Shown piece by piece: positions 6,785 through 14,789 of a stretch of 64,000 nt of DNA. The notes under the pieces were generated by a model. It did not search any database. It was not told the origin of the DNA and was given only the letters and a program-made list of their open reading frames with translations. Position 1 is the first letter of the stretch. Every line of letters begins with the position of its first letter. A program made the translations under genes and the position numbers. Origin of the DNA: Planococcus sp. PAMC 21323 (GTDB lineage Bacteria > Bacillota > Bacilli > Bacillales_A > Planococcaceae); contig NZ_CP009129.1 in assembly GCF_000785555.1 (NCBI RefSeq), positions 1,054,001-1,118,000 on the forward strand, given 5' to 3'.

Positions 6785-7082
6785 AGATTCAGTTGATTCA
6801 TAAGGAAAGAAAAATAAATATACAGCAACAAATTTAGCCATTATAATTAAAGTCTAAGCTATGTATTTAAAAATCGTACAATTCCAAAGATTTCAACTTC
6901 TAATATATTACAAAAATATTTCAAGATTAGAATAAATTGATATATTGCTGTAACAGAATAAAGATTACGAGCTGTTATACTGAGCGTATTGCATTAAATG
7001 AAGACATTTGTGATATTTCAACTTAACCTATAAAAATATACATAGATGAAACAATCGTAATTATTGAAAGGGGATAAAACAC

Positions 7083-8522
7083 TTGATTTCGAAATGGCTA
7101 GTAACTAGTTTATCCTCTGTATTAGCTTTATCAATATTGATACCGACAGCTAACGCAGATACGTTAAATGAATTAGAACAGAAACAGCAACAAACAGAGC
7201 AACAAAAAAGTGAATTAACTTCCGATATTAGTGAAAAAGCGGGACAAATCAATCAAAACGTATCAAAGTTAGATCAACTAGCATCGAAAATTGAAGAGTT
7301 GAACACGCAAATTACTGGTACAGAAGCGAAAATCAGTGATGTTCAAGGAGAAATAGATAAAACTAAAGTAGAAATTGATGAGCTGAAAAAGTCAATTGAG
7401 GAGCTTGAACAAAAAATAGAAGAACGTGAAGAGTTGTTGAAAGAGCGGGCTCGTGCAATTCAGTTAAGCGGCGGTTCTGTAGACTACATAGATGTCTTAC
7501 TTGGCGCAAACAGTTTCATCGATTTTATTGATCGTTTTTCTGCGGTGAATACGTTAATTGAAGCAGATAGAGAAATCATGCGTGAACAAGCGGCAGATAA
7601 AAAACTACTAGCTGAACAAAAAGAACAGGTAGAATCCAAGTTAGCTGAACAAGAATCACGACGCTTAGAATTGGTTGGACTAAAAGCCTCATTAAGCAGT
7701 AAAAAAACAGAACAAGCACAGGCTGTTCGAAACTTAGAAACAGAGCAAAAACGATTAGCTGCTGAAAAAGGTGAGTTAGAGTTTGAACATGCCGAAGTTC
7801 TTGAAGTTAGTGCAGATTTGGAAAAACAAATCATGAACGAACAAGCGCGCTTGGCTGAAATTGCAAGAAAAGAAGAAGAAGAACGTCAGCGGAAAATAGC
7901 TGCTGAAAAAGCGGCTGCAGAAGCTCGTGCTCAAGCAGCAGCAGCAGCTGCTAAAGCAGAAGCAGAAGAACAAGCTCGTGCACAAGCACAGGAAGAGGCA
8001 CAAGCACAGGCTCAAGCTAAAAGTAGTAACAAAGCTAAATCTGTTAGCAAGCCTAAGGCACCTACGCCTGCTGTAACTCCACCTGTAAAAGTGGAAGTTG
8101 CACCTACACCAGCACCTAGTGCAATGTTTATCTGGCCAGCTTCTGGTCGATATTCGTCAGGTTTTGGTGGACGAGATATCGGTGACGGTGCAGAATCGCA
8201 TCTTGGACAAGATATTGCAAATGTAACGGGTACGCCAATCTCTGCGGCAGCAACTGGTTATGTTTCTTTTGCTGGATACATGGGTGGCTATGGCAACGTA
8301 GTTATATTAACTCACTCCATTAATGGCCAAACGTATGCGACTGTTTATGCTCATATGAGTGCGATCAATGTTTCGTCTGGACAGGCCGTTTCACAAGGTC
8401 AAAATGTTGGACTTGTTGGTAGCACAGGACGTTCTACCGGACCACATCTTCATTTTGAAATTCATGTTGGTCCATGGAATGGTGCTCGCTCAAATGCAGT
8501 GAATCCGATGAATTTTTTCTAA
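7083..8522 (+). CDS. CwlO/PcsB-like M23 peptidoglycan hydrolase
   Basis: 479 residues, secreted. TTG start behind GAAAGGGG. The signal peptide ends near NADA (about residue 25). Residues 27-235 form a long coiled coil of the PcsB/CwlO N-terminal type, and 250-320 is an Ala/Glu/Gln-rich stretch. After a Pro-rich linker (about 325-345) comes an M23 (LytM) endopeptidase of about 125 residues. Zinc ligands are visible in SHLGQDIA and in HLHFEIH, close to the end. Unlike B. subtilis CwlO, which carries an NlpC/P60 domain, this one has LytM. It likely cuts cross-links during growth or division, with the coiled coil as its control arm (by analogy with FtsEX partners; no ftsEX is nearby). Confidence 0.9.
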   Translation: MISKWLVTSLSSVLALSILIPTANADTLNELEQKQQQTEQQKSELTSDISEKAGQINQNVSKLDQLASKIEELNTQITGTEAKISDVQGEIDKTKVEIDELKKSIEELEQKIEEREELLKERARAIQLSGGSVDYIDVLLGANSFIDFIDRFSAVNTLIEADREIMREQAADKKLLAEQKEQVESKLAEQESRRLELVGLKASLSSKKTEQAQAVRNLETEQKRLAAEKGELEFEHAEVLEVSADLEKQIMNEQARLAEIARKEEEERQRKIAAEKAAAEARAQAAAAAAKAEAEEQARAQAQEEAQAQAQAKSSNKAKSVSKPKAPTPAVTPPVKVEVAPTPAPSAMFIWPASGRYSSGFGGRDIGDGAESHLGQDIANVTGTPISAAATGYVSFAGYMGGYGNVVILTHSINGQTYATVYAHMSAINVSSGQAVSQGQNVGLVGSTGRSTGPHLHFEIHVGPWNGARSNAVNPMNFF

Positions 8523-8545
8523 AATAAATTTAATAAACGAACGAT

Positions 8546-8600
8546 TAAACCCGATCGGGGGCACTTTTAAAGGTGCACCGGTACGGGTTTTTTATTTTTT
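8546..8600 (+). terminator. Terminator after the M23 hydrolase
   Basis: AAACCCG and CGGGTTT close a compound hairpin whose inner stem is GCAC-CTTTTAAAG-GTGC; followed by TTTTATTTTTT. Confidence 0.75.
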
Positions 8601-8735
8601 GGGAAGAATACCTTGATAGTTTCAGATTAATCTGACTGGCTTTGGGTAAAGAAAGAAGAGACTCTATAGTCGATCAATCAAATGTATACACATGTATAGT
8701 CCATGTTCGCAATGTCAGTATAAGGAGGATATAGA

Positions 8736-9401
8736 GTGGACAATTCAATCAAAGCTTTTGTGTTCGATGTTTACGGAACTCTGTTCGACGTTACGGCGAT
8801 AAAAAAAGAATGCGAAGAGTTATATCCCGGATATGGTGAAAAAATCAGTCAAACATGGAGATCCAAACAAGTTGAATACTTTATGCTCCGTCAATTAATG
8901 GGTAATTACGACACGCTTTTCTCTATTACGCATGCAGCTTTAAAGTACGCGCTCCATGAAAATGATTTGCAGGTAAGCGAGGAAAATGAACAGAAGTTAT
9001 TAGATGCGTATTTACATTTACCGCTTTACTTAGAATCTAAAAGAGTTCTTACTCAGCTAAAAGATAAAAATTTAGTAGTGTTTTCAAACGGCTCTCACGA
9101 CATGTTAGACCCTTTAGTTGAGAATGCTGGGTTAAACGATTTATTGAACCAAGTGCTCAGCATCGATGACATTAAACAATTCAAGCCAACACCAGCATCT
9201 TATCAATATGCATTAGAAAAGCTTGGTATTGAAAGCCATGAAGTTTTGTTTATGTCATCAAACGGTTGGGACGTTTCAGGTGCGAAAAGTTTTGGATTTC
9301 AAACAGCGTGGATCAATCGAAAAAATGCACCGGTAGAAGAGTTAGATCTAGAGCCGGATTATATATTTGACGATTTAAATGGATTGTTAAAGTGGAAATA
9401 A
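8736..9401 (+). CDS. Haloacid dehalogenase type II (HAD superfamily)
   Basis: 221 residues, cytoplasmic. GTG start behind AAGGAGG. HAD motif I is FDVYGTLFDV (nucleophile Asp11), motif II is FSNGS, the lysine motif lies in IKQFKPTPASY, and the C-terminal motif SSNGWDVSGAKSFGFQTAWINR is diagnostic for L-2-haloacid dehalogenases of class II. Its substrate in this organism could be another small 2-substituted acid. It is monocistronic or loosely linked to the peroxiredoxin 41 bases downstream, which has its own strong ribosome site. Confidence 0.88.
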   Translation: MDNSIKAFVFDVYGTLFDVTAIKKECEELYPGYGEKISQTWRSKQVEYFMLRQLMGNYDTLFSITHAALKYALHENDLQVSEENEQKLLDAYLHLPLYLESKRVLTQLKDKNLVVFSNGSHDMLDPLVENAGLNDLLNQVLSIDDIKQFKPTPASYQYALEKLGIESHEVLFMSSNGWDVSGAKSFGFQTAWINRKNAPVEELDLEPDYIFDDLNGLLKWK

Positions 9402-9442
9402 AGTCAAATTGATTGTGTTTTAAAATTAGGAGGAAACTAACT

Positions 9443-9946
9443 ATGACAACATTACAACTCGGTGATAAAGCACCATTATTTGAACTACCATTAGCAGAAG
9501 GTGGAACGTATTCTCTTGAGAAAGATTTAACGGATCGTCCAGGATGGCGTTTTATCGTCTTTTTCAGAGGATCATGGTGTCCTGTCTGTAATCAAGATTT
9601 ACAAGAAATTGAAGAAAGCCTTTCTTATTTTGAAGGAAAAGGCGTATACTTTACTGCTTTATCGACGGATACACAAGAAAATTCATTAGGGATGAAAAAA
9701 GAGCATAATTTTAGCTTTCCGCTCTTGTCTGACGTTACAAAAGATTTGTTAGACAAATACGGCGCTTACTATCACGGAGAAGATGCACTTTATGAGGACC
9801 ACGGAATTCATGGTGAAGCTGCTCATTATTTACTCGATGAAAAAGGCCATATTCTGTATCAGCAGCAGCAAACGAGCCCTTATGGACGTCCAAGTGCAAA
9901 AGAACTGCGTAAAGTTGTACAGTATATCAAAAAGAATTTAAAATAA
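9443..9946 (+). CDS. Peroxiredoxin-like (AhpC/TSA) protein
   Basis: 167 residues. ATG 9443 is chosen because GGAGG lies just upstream; a longer frame from 9413 lacks one. It has a thioredoxin fold of the AhpC/TSA type, with FFRGSWCPVCNQDL holding Cys46 and Cys49. The CPVC pair at the peroxidatic position, rather than a PxxxTxxC motif, places it in the peroxiredoxin-like family whose reaction is poorly defined. Likely cytoplasmic thiol-dependent peroxide removal. It could be cotranscribed with the dehalogenase upstream and ends at a strong terminator. Confidence 0.82.
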   Translation: MTTLQLGDKAPLFELPLAEGGTYSLEKDLTDRPGWRFIVFFRGSWCPVCNQDLQEIEESLSYFEGKGVYFTALSTDTQENSLGMKKEHNFSFPLLSDVTKDLLDKYGAYYHGEDALYEDHGIHGEAAHYLLDEKGHILYQQQQTSPYGRPSAKELRKVVQYIKKNLK

Positions 9947-9973
9947 TTGTTTAGAGCTATTCTTAAATGTCTC

Positions 9974-10011
9974 AAGAAGACCTTGCTTATTGATAAGCAA
10001 GGTCTTCTTTT
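9974..10011 (+). terminator. Terminator after the peroxiredoxin gene
   Basis: AAGAAGACCTTGCTT and AAGCAAGGTCTTCTT form a 15-bp stem with a six-base loop, then TT. Confidence 0.85.
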
Positions 10012-10126
10012 ATGCAAGCAAAAAATAGAAAGACGTGGAAATCGGACCGGAGTAATTGTAAAATAATAGAATGATGGAAAGAGTTTAACTGGCTCTTTTT
10101 TCTTTGAGGGGGCTAATAAGAAGAGT

Positions 10127-11401
10127 ATGAAAGAAAAAAGGATTAATAGAAACAGCGTGATCCAAACGCCGTTTTATTATGGATGGATAATTGTTATTCT
10201 CGCAGGATTGTCTCACTTTTTTTCTGGACCTGGACAAACTTATTCAAACGCGATTTTCATTGATTATTACATAGAGGAATTTGGCTGGAGCCGCTCGACC
10301 GTGTCTGGTATTTATTCGTCAGCGACGTTACTTGCAGGATTTTTGCTGTTTATGGTCGGTCGTCTGATTGATAAAATTGGCGCGCGGAAAATGGCGATTG
10401 CCGTATCATTAATTTTAGCCGCAGCTAGTATTTTTAATAGTTTCGTCGTCAATTGGGTGATGCTGTTTATAGGGTTTTTCGCGATACGGTTGTTTGGTCA
10501 AGGGTCGATGACGCTCGTCCCAAATGCCTTAGTGCCACAATGGTTTATACAAAAGCGAGGTCGCGCACTTGGTTTAGCTGCGCTAGGTGGCATGATTGGA
10601 TCGGCTGCATTTCCGTTGATCAATGTTTGGTTAATTGAAGCATATGGCTGGCGGGCGACGTGGCAAATTCTTGGTGCATCTATTGTTTTAATTTTTACAC
10701 CTTTGGCATTTTTCTTTATCCGAAATCGTCCTGAAGATATTGGCTTACGTCCAGATAATGGACCTTCAGAAGGAGAAGAAGATCCACAAAAGCCTTTGTC
10801 TTCAGATATTAGTTGGACGGTAAAAGAAGCGAAAAAGACCCGTACTTTTTGGCTCTTGTTGTTTTGTGTAGTGGTGCCTGCTTTGGTTAATACGGGAATG
10901 ACTTTCCATTTGGTGTCTATTTTTTCGATTCAATCTTTAGCACCTGAAACAGCAGCTACTGTCTTAAGTTTAATGGCGATTATCGGTTTTCCGGTAACGT
11001 TTCTAGCAGGTTACTTGCTAGATAAAATACGCGTACAGTGGATGTTAGCTTTTGTTTTTGCTGGGGAGATTGCATCTATTTTTTTACTAAAAGAAGCAGA
11101 TATATTTTCAGGAGCTATTCTTTTTGCAATTGTTTGGGGCTTTATGTTGGGCATTGAACGGGTAACTCTTAGTGTGATTTGGCCAAATTATTTTGGTCGG
11201 CAATATCTTGGCAGCATTACCGGCATTTCGATGGCCTTTATGGTCGTTGGTTCTGCTTTAGGTCCGTTACCATTTGGTTTATTTTACGATTTTTTTGGTG
11301 GCTATAAAGAAGTGTTGTGGGCAATTATGATTTTCCCGCTCTTAGGTATTGTGGCAGCATTACTAGCAAATCCACCTGAAAAAGAAAAAGTGAAAAATTA
11401 A
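10127..11401 (+). CDS. OxlT-like MFS transporter
   Basis: 424 residues with 12 predicted membrane helices in two halves split by a charged loop (about residues 200-228). The N-terminal half has FYYGWIIVILAGLSHFFSGPG and the loop 2-3 motif GRLIDKIGARKM, typical of the oxalate/formate antiporter branch of MFS; the second half has GYLLDKIRVQW. The substrate cannot be read from sequence; a monocarboxylate or similar anion is the family guess. The ribosome site GAGGGGG is rather far (about 13 bases) from ATG 10127, and no nearer in-frame start is better. Confidence 0.82.
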   Translation: MKEKRINRNSVIQTPFYYGWIIVILAGLSHFFSGPGQTYSNAIFIDYYIEEFGWSRSTVSGIYSSATLLAGFLLFMVGRLIDKIGARKMAIAVSLILAAASIFNSFVVNWVMLFIGFFAIRLFGQGSMTLVPNALVPQWFIQKRGRALGLAALGGMIGSAAFPLINVWLIEAYGWRATWQILGASIVLIFTPLAFFFIRNRPEDIGLRPDNGPSEGEEDPQKPLSSDISWTVKEAKKTRTFWLLLFCVVVPALVNTGMTFHLVSIFSIQSLAPETAATVLSLMAIIGFPVTFLAGYLLDKIRVQWMLAFVFAGEIASIFLLKEADIFSGAILFAIVWGFMLGIERVTLSVIWPNYFGRQYLGSITGISMAFMVVGSALGPLPFGLFYDFFGGYKEVLWAIMIFPLLGIVAALLANPPEKEKVKN

Positions 11402-11405
11402 AGAT

Positions 11406-11446
11406 AAAAACGCAGAAAAGAGATGTTCTCTTTTCTGCGTTTTTTA
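11406..11446. terminator. Bidirectional terminator between MFS gene and mnmM
   Basis: AAAAACGCAGAAAAGAGA and TCTCTTTTCTGCGTTTTTT pair over a short loop between two convergent genes, with A and T tracts on either side, so it can serve both strands. Confidence 0.85.
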
Positions 11447-12007
11447 TATGCGTTCCTGTTTCTTCTCAATTGCCAATAAAAATGGTGGAGAATGTTGTTG
11501 GTTGATAAATTCGTATTTTAGCACATCAAAGGTTTTTTGTGGTAACGAGGAAACAAATTTCATGACAGCATCACGTTCTTCGCTGCCACCTTCGTGTCCA
11601 CTGTATACGACAACTAGTAACAGACCTTTTATTTTCAATAAATCTAAGCATTGTTCGAGAGCAGCGAGTGTACTTTTTGATTTCGTGATGATGCTGTGAT
11701 CGCCTTTTGGTAAATAGCCAAGGTTAAAAATAGCTGCTGCTATGGGTTGTGACACATAGTCATTGATTTTGGCATGGCTATCGTGAATCAGTTCGACGTG
11801 GTCAAATTCTTGGACTCGCTGTCGAGTCGCGTTAATTGCTTCTTCTTGAATATCAAAAGCAAAAACCTTTCCGTTAGCCCCTGTTAAACCTGCGAGGAAG
11901 TGTGTGTCATGTCCGTTGCCGGCCGTGCCATCAATTACTACGTCTCCAGAATTGACTGCTTGTTCAAGCAAAGATTTTGTGAAAGGTAATACTCGTTGTA
12001 TCGTCAT
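11444..12007 (-). CDS. mnmM: tRNA 5-aminomethyl-2-thiouridine methyltransferase MnmM (YtqB)
   Basis: 187-residue class I SAM methyltransferase. Motif I is VVIDGTAGNGHDTHFLAGL, followed by VFAFDIQEEAI and the NLGYLPKGDH signature of the YtqB group. YtqB of B. subtilis was identified as MnmM, which methylates nm5s2U34 of tRNA to mnm5s2U. It overlaps the ytqA stop by four bases (ATGA), so the two are translated together. It shares a terminator with the convergent transporter gene. The wobble-base role fits with thiI, trmB and other tRNA genes in the window. Confidence 0.85.
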   Translation of the reverse strand: MTIQRVLPFTKSLLEQAVNSGDVVIDGTAGNGHDTHFLAGLTGANGKVFAFDIQEEAINATRQRVQEFDHVELIHDSHAKINDYVSQPIAAAIFNLGYLPKGDHSIITKSKSTLAALEQCLDLLKIKGLLLVVVYSGHEGGSEERDAVMKFVSSLPQKTFDVLKYEFINQQHSPPFLLAIEKKQERI

Positions 12008-12957
12008 GAAGTTACACTTCCCGTAGCTAATTTCCCTTGCCAGCTTCCACGTCGTGCGAGTTCTGCATCAATGCCGTTCAAGACATCCCATTTGTTCGCA
12101 CTCCACATGGGCCCAATCATTAAATCTATCGGACCATCACCTGTAATGCGTTGCACCACCATTTCGGGTGGTAGCACTTCTAATTGATCGGCTACTAAAT
12201 TAATATACTCTTGTTTTTCTAGAAACTCGACCATGCCTTTTTCGTATTGTTTGACCATAGGGGTGCCTTTTAATAAATGCAACAAGTGAATTTTAATGCC
12301 TTGAACATCTAGTTTTGCCACTTCACGAGCAGTTTCCATCATCATGTCTCGGTCTTCAAGTGGCAAACCGTTGATAATATGTGTACATACACGAATGCCA
12401 CGTTTGCGTAATTTTGTCACGCCTTCAACATATGCTTCAAAATCATGCGCACGATTGACTAACAGAGCGGTCCGTTCATGAACGGTTTGCAACCCAAGTT
12501 CGACCCATAAATACGTACGTTCATTTAATTCGGCTAAGTAGTCCACAACATCGTCAGGCAAACAATCGGGGCGAGTCGCAATGCTTAAGCCGATAACATT
12601 TTCTTGCTCAAGTGCCGCTTCAAACTTTTCTTTAATCACGGGTAACGGCGCATGTGTATTAGTATAAGCCTGGAAGTACGCCATGTATTTAGCATCTTTC
12701 CATTTACGATGCATTTTTTCTTTGACTTTATCAAATTGCTCAGGAATCGAGTCAACACGATCTCCAGCAAAATCACCAGACCCTGCGACACTGCAAAATG
12801 TACAGCCACCGTGTGCCACTGTCCCGTCCCGGTTCGGACAATCAAATCCGGCATCTAACGCGATTTTCATCACCTTAAAACCAAAATGATCGCGCAAATG
12901 GCGATTCCATGTATAATAACGTTTTCCATCAGATGAAAAAGGAAACTCTTTATTCAA
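12004..12957 (-). CDS. ytqA: Radical SAM protein YtqA (TIGR01212 family)
   Basis: About 317 residues. Start placed at TTG 12957, nine bases after GAGGAG; a TTG at 12966 would sit against the ribosome site. The 4Fe-4S cluster motif is Cx11Cx2C (CPNRDG then GGCTFC), followed by the radical SAM barrel. The Elp3-like family pattern LGLQTVHERTALLVNR-H follows. The biochemical role is not established; constant pairing with mnmM suggests tRNA wobble modification. The first gene of a two-gene operon. Confidence 0.85.
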   Translation of the reverse strand: MNKEFPFSSDGKRYYTWNRHLRDHFGFKVMKIALDAGFDCPNRDGTVAHGGCTFCSVAGSGDFAGDRVDSIPEQFDKVKEKMHRKWKDAKYMAYFQAYTNTHAPLPVIKEKFEAALEQENVIGLSIATRPDCLPDDVVDYLAELNERTYLWVELGLQTVHERTALLVNRAHDFEAYVEGVTKLRKRGIRVCTHIINGLPLEDRDMMMETAREVAKLDVQGIKIHLLHLLKGTPMVKQYEKGMVEFLEKQEYINLVADQLEVLPPEMVVQRITGDGPIDLMIGPMWSANKWDVLNGIDAELARRGSWQGKLATGSVTS

Positions 12958-13076
12958 TTGAAACAACTCCTCAACAGCTATTGTAGCATGACGATAAAAC
13001 TAGGAACAATGCCTACTAAAGAGGCTATGTATTTTTATGAATATTGCGTTTAGAGCAATAGTTTGTTTAAATTGAA

Positions 13077-13091
13077 ATGGAAGCGTTTTAC
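13077..13091 (+). promoter_or_regulatory. cre-like site before scoA
   Basis: ATGGAAGCGTTTTAC fits the catabolite-responsive element WTGNAANCGNWNNCW at all positions but one (A in place of the final C). It lies about 45 bases before the scoA start, and CcpA is encoded in this window. Candidate only. Confidence 0.4.
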
Positions 13092-13131
13092 TAATGAATT
13101 TAAGTGGATGAGTCAGAGGAGGCATAATGGA

Positions 13132-13824
13132 ATGAAACCGATTTATAGTTCTGCAAAAGAAGCAGTCGAACAAATTCAAGACGGTGCCACAATTATGGTG
13201 GGCGGATTTGGGTTAGTAGGAATACCTGAACAGCTTATTTTAGCACTAGTTGATAAAGGGGTAACCGATCTGACCGTCATTTCCAATAACTGTGGTGTAG
13301 ACGAATGGGGTCTTGGCCTGTTATTGAAAAACAAACAAATAAAAAAAATGATTGGTTCTTATGTAGGTGAAAACAAAGAGTTCGAACGCCAAGTGTTATC
13401 GGGCGAAATCGAAGTTGAATTGACACCACAAGGAACATTAGCTGAAAAAATGCGCGCAGGTGGAGCGGGAATTCCGGCTTTCTTTACACCAGCTGGCGTA
13501 GGGACAACAGTTGCAGAAGGCAAAGAAGTTCGTGAATTTGATGGTAAAGAATATGTACTAGAACACGCGTTACGCGCTGACTTTGCATTAATAAGAGCAC
13601 ATAAAGCCGATAAAATGGGTAATCTGGTGTATAACAAAACAGCACAAAACTTTAACCCGCTTGCAGCAGCAGCTGGAAAAATTACCATTGCAGAAGTAGA
13701 AGAGATTGTAGAAATTGGCGACATTAATCCAAATCACGTTCAAACGCCAAGCATTTATGTACAAGGATTGCTTCAAGCAGATCAAGAAAAGCGCATTGAA
13801 CGTCTTACAACACGCACTGTTTAG
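13132..13824 (+). CDS. scoA: Succinyl-CoA:3-ketoacid CoA-transferase subunit A
   Basis: 230 residues. ATG 13132 follows GAGGAGG. Subunit A (alpha) carries the GxGGFG-type CoA motif in [15 protein letters not shown] and the conserved [15 protein letters not shown]. With ScoB it transfers CoA between succinyl-CoA and acetoacetate or a related 3-ketoacid, allowing ketone-body or branched-chain breakdown. A cre-like site lies just upstream, so glucose repression is possible. The start of scoB is 18 bases after its stop. Confidence 0.9.
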   Translation: MKPIYSSAKEAVEQIQDGATIMVGGFGLVGIPEQLILALVDKGVTDLTVISNNCGVDEWGLGLLLKNKQIKKMIGSYVGENKEFERQVLSGEIEVELTPQGTLAEKMRAGGAGIPAFFTPAGVGTTVAEGKEVREFDGKEYVLEHALRADFALIRAHKADKMGNLVYNKTAQNFNPLAAAAGKITIAEVEEIVEIGDINPNHVQTPSIYVQGLLQADQEKRIERLTTRTV

Positions 13825-13842
13825 GAAAGGGTGGAGAAAATC

Positions 13843-14496
13843 TTGGATAAACAATTAGTCAGAGAACGCATTGCAAAACGAGCTGAAAAAGAAATTAACG
13901 ATGGCGATTACGTAAACTTAGGAATCGGAATGCCGACACTTGTAGCGAATTTCATCTCCGACAATAAAAGTGTCGTTCTTCAATCAGAAAATGGACTTTT
14001 AGGAATTGGACCATATCCAACAGAAGAAAATGTCGACCCAGATTTGATCAATGCAGGCAAAGAAACAGTTACAACAATCCCTGGTTCTGCTTTCTTCACG
14101 AGTGCTGAATCGTTCGCGATGATTCGCGGTGGTCATATTGATGTGGCAATTTTGGGTGGTATGGAAGTTGCTGAAAACGGCGACTTAGCGAACTGGATGA
14201 TTCCAGGGAAAATGATTAAAGGCATGGGCGGCGCAATGGATTTAGTGCACGGTGCGAAAAAAGTAATTGTTATTATGGACCATGTATCAAAAGACGGTTC
14301 TGCCAAAATTAAAAAGCAATGTGATTTGCCGCTAACAGGTAAAGGCGTCGTCAATAAAATCATTACAGAACGTGCAGTAATTGAAGTGACAGACGCCGGA
14401 TTGGTTTTGTCAGAAGTCTTTGATGGCTTTACGGTTCAAGATATAATCGATTCAACAGATGCACCGCTAAACACAGAAAACGTTAAAGTCTCATAG
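13843..14496 (+). CDS. scoB: Succinyl-CoA:3-ketoacid CoA-transferase subunit B
   Basis: 217 residues. Start set at TTG 13843, seven bases after GGTGGAG, giving [18 protein letters not shown] as in known ScoB proteins; the GTG at 13831 would lie within the ribosome site. The catalytic glutamate is in [10 protein letters not shown], followed by the conserved [17 protein letters not shown]. It forms the active heteromer with ScoA. The leuS T-box leader begins soon after its stop, so the operon is just these two genes. Confidence 0.9.
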   Translation: MDKQLVRERIAKRAEKEINDGDYVNLGIGMPTLVANFISDNKSVVLQSENGLLGIGPYPTEENVDPDLINAGKETVTTIPGSAFFTSAESFAMIRGGHIDVAILGGMEVAENGDLANWMIPGKMIKGMGGAMDLVHGAKKVIVIMDHVSKDGSAKIKKQCDLPLTGKGVVNKIITERAVIEVTDAGLVLSEVFDGFTVQDIIDSTDAPLNTENVKVS

Positions 14497-14539
14497 GCTA
14501 TTGCCAAAAAACAGCGACTCGTCTAAAATAGAGACAATA

Positions 14540-14772
14540 GTTAATGACAGCGAAGAGGACTAGTAGTTTGTGTATTTTCCACAGAGAGCCGGCGTTTGGT
14601 GCAAGCCGGTAAAATGCGCAACCGAACTCACCTTGGAGTCAGTGTATGTGAAACTAAGTAAGATACACCGTTTTCCGCGTTAAGGAGTCAAGTTGAGCGA
14701 GCAGTCGCTAATTTGGGTGGTACCGCGGGAAAATCCCGTCCCTTATTTTTTGAGGGGCGGGATTTTTTTATT
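14540..14772 (+). promoter_or_regulatory. T-box riboswitch for leuS (Leu, CUC specifier)
   Basis: The leader has a stem I region, a specifier segment GAACTCACC that holds the leucine codon CTC, the T-box sequence GGGTGGTACCGCG at 14716-14728, and a G+C-rich terminator (CCCGTCCC with GGGGCGGG, then T7). Uncharged tRNA-Leu would favour antitermination and so raise leuS expression. The outer limits are approximate. Confidence 0.9.
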
Positions 14773-14789
14773 TTGAGGAGGAATCGGAA

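Noticed and set aside
6785..7082. WalR box before the M23 hydrolase
   Set aside because: TGTAAC occurs once near 6950 but without the second half-site five bases away.
7776..8015. Minus-strand Cys/Phe-rich frame in the hydrolase gene
   Set aside because: A shadow of the Ala/Glu/Gln-rich coding stretch on the other strand.
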